A program made the translations under genes and the position numbers. Of a DNA stretch of 30,935 nt, positions 30,187 through 30,935 are shown in pieces; position 1 is the stretch's first letter; every line of letters begins with the position of its first letter. Source of the DNA: Phoronis australis (Eukaryota > Phoronida > Phoronidae); the NCBI GenBank assembly GCA_002633005.1, contig NMRA01000476.1, positions 102,911 through 133,845 of the forward strand, in the 5' to 3' direction. The notes under the pieces were generated by a model. It was given only the letters and a program-made list of their open reading frames with translations, was not told where the DNA came from and searched no databases.

Positions 30187-30935
30187 GTACGTAAGCTACT
30201 CACATCTAAATTTAGTATTGTGTGAACGCTGAAAATGACCCGAAAATGTATACGGTATTATGCTGTTGTAATACTTGTACTGCATGTGACTTGACACATT
30301 ACAGGGTGTTTGTTCCTGGTGTTTGTACGTGTTGGTAACCCGTCTAACACTCATTTGAAAGGTTCGTCTCAATTCATAGAACTGTAATAACAAAAAAATG
30401 AGTTTGGACCCTTTACGTATCTCATTTGAAAGGTTCATTTCAATTCATATAGCCGTAATAACAAAGAATGAGTTGGAGGACCTTTTACGAATCTCATTTT
30501 AAAAAAGTGACAATACTATCCAGTGTTTGATGTCTTCGACGAATTCTGAAGAATATGGAACTATAGCATTCAGTCTTTGACACGTTACTACAGTGTATTC
30601 CCTTGGCCTGCGAGAGGAACGCTCCCGTCCCCTTAGACAAATCTTATTGATTTGTCTAATGGTTTACATTGACTATTTTTAAAGCCAATTACAACCCTCA
30701 CTTATAAACCTGAATTGTGGCGTATAATTGTAGATGGTTCGCCGTTTCTATAACACAAAATGTGACTCGTGGTAAGAGAAACTGGAATTTCTCTCACGGC
30801 GGAACAGGCCACCAAAATTTTGGGTGTCAAAAATCTTCAGCAAAGCACTCACTAGATCAAAATATCAGGGAATGGTCTCACTGGGAACCAATGGTGCATT
30901 CAAGGAATTCCAACGTGAAGGAAAGTCTGTTTTGA
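30187..30935 (+). other. Start of USP gene B intron 1, with short repeats
   Basis: A ~71-bp unit starting CTCATTTGAAAGGTTC is present at 30350 and 30421, with a stub at 30493. A hairpin TTAGACAAATC / GATTTGTCTAA with a 5-nt loop is at 30633-30659. The last 140 bases show coding-like fragments in more than one frame. Confidence 0.55.

Overview
The window looks like eukaryotic, probably metazoan, nuclear DNA. It is AT-rich and gene-poor, its genes are split by GT-AG introns, it carries decayed transposon fragments and satellites, and it has single-N assembly joins at 6070 and 22383. The two recognisable gene families are an ATP-binding-type universal stress protein (USP) with introns and a secreted protein with a uromodulin/OIT3-type D8C domain behind a Thr/Pro linker. 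Together they fit a cnidarian, most likely an anthozoan (coral or sea anemone). That assignment is inference from family content, not from a marker gene.

Layout. 1-173: 3' tail of an unidentified ORF. About 555-3640: a satellite of six ~0.5-kb units studded with GGAAC/GTTCC palindromes, followed by a 21-bp minisatellite built on the same TTCCGC word. 4641-6841: two copies of a small palindromic element, a ~150-bp-period repeat carrying CTCF-like motifs, an assembly join, and a 427-bp foldback with tRNA-like arms. 6884-7420: 5'-truncated retroelement tail with a GIY-YIG-like domain, probably Penelope-type. 8032-16472, minus strand: a four-exon D8C gene whose phases join to a 255-residue secreted protein. 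Its introns hold a ~1.6-kb insertion with a short acidic ORF, an inverted relative of that ORF, and a 280-bp MITE. About 19800-21270, minus strand: a decayed tandem copy of the D8C gene. 21507-22382: sixteen copies of a 55-bp minisatellite ending in the second N. 23854-26997, plus strand: a complete four-exon USP gene of 182 residues. 30123-30186, plus strand: TATA promoter and first exon of a second USP gene that runs out of the window.

No operon-like organisation or CRISPR array is visible. The two biological stories are a tandem pair of USP genes with a conserved phase-1 intron after the first beta strand, and a D8C gene with one live-looking and one broken copy. The live copy has lost two of the usual D8C cysteines. 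The rest is repeats and long stretches with nothing recognisable.
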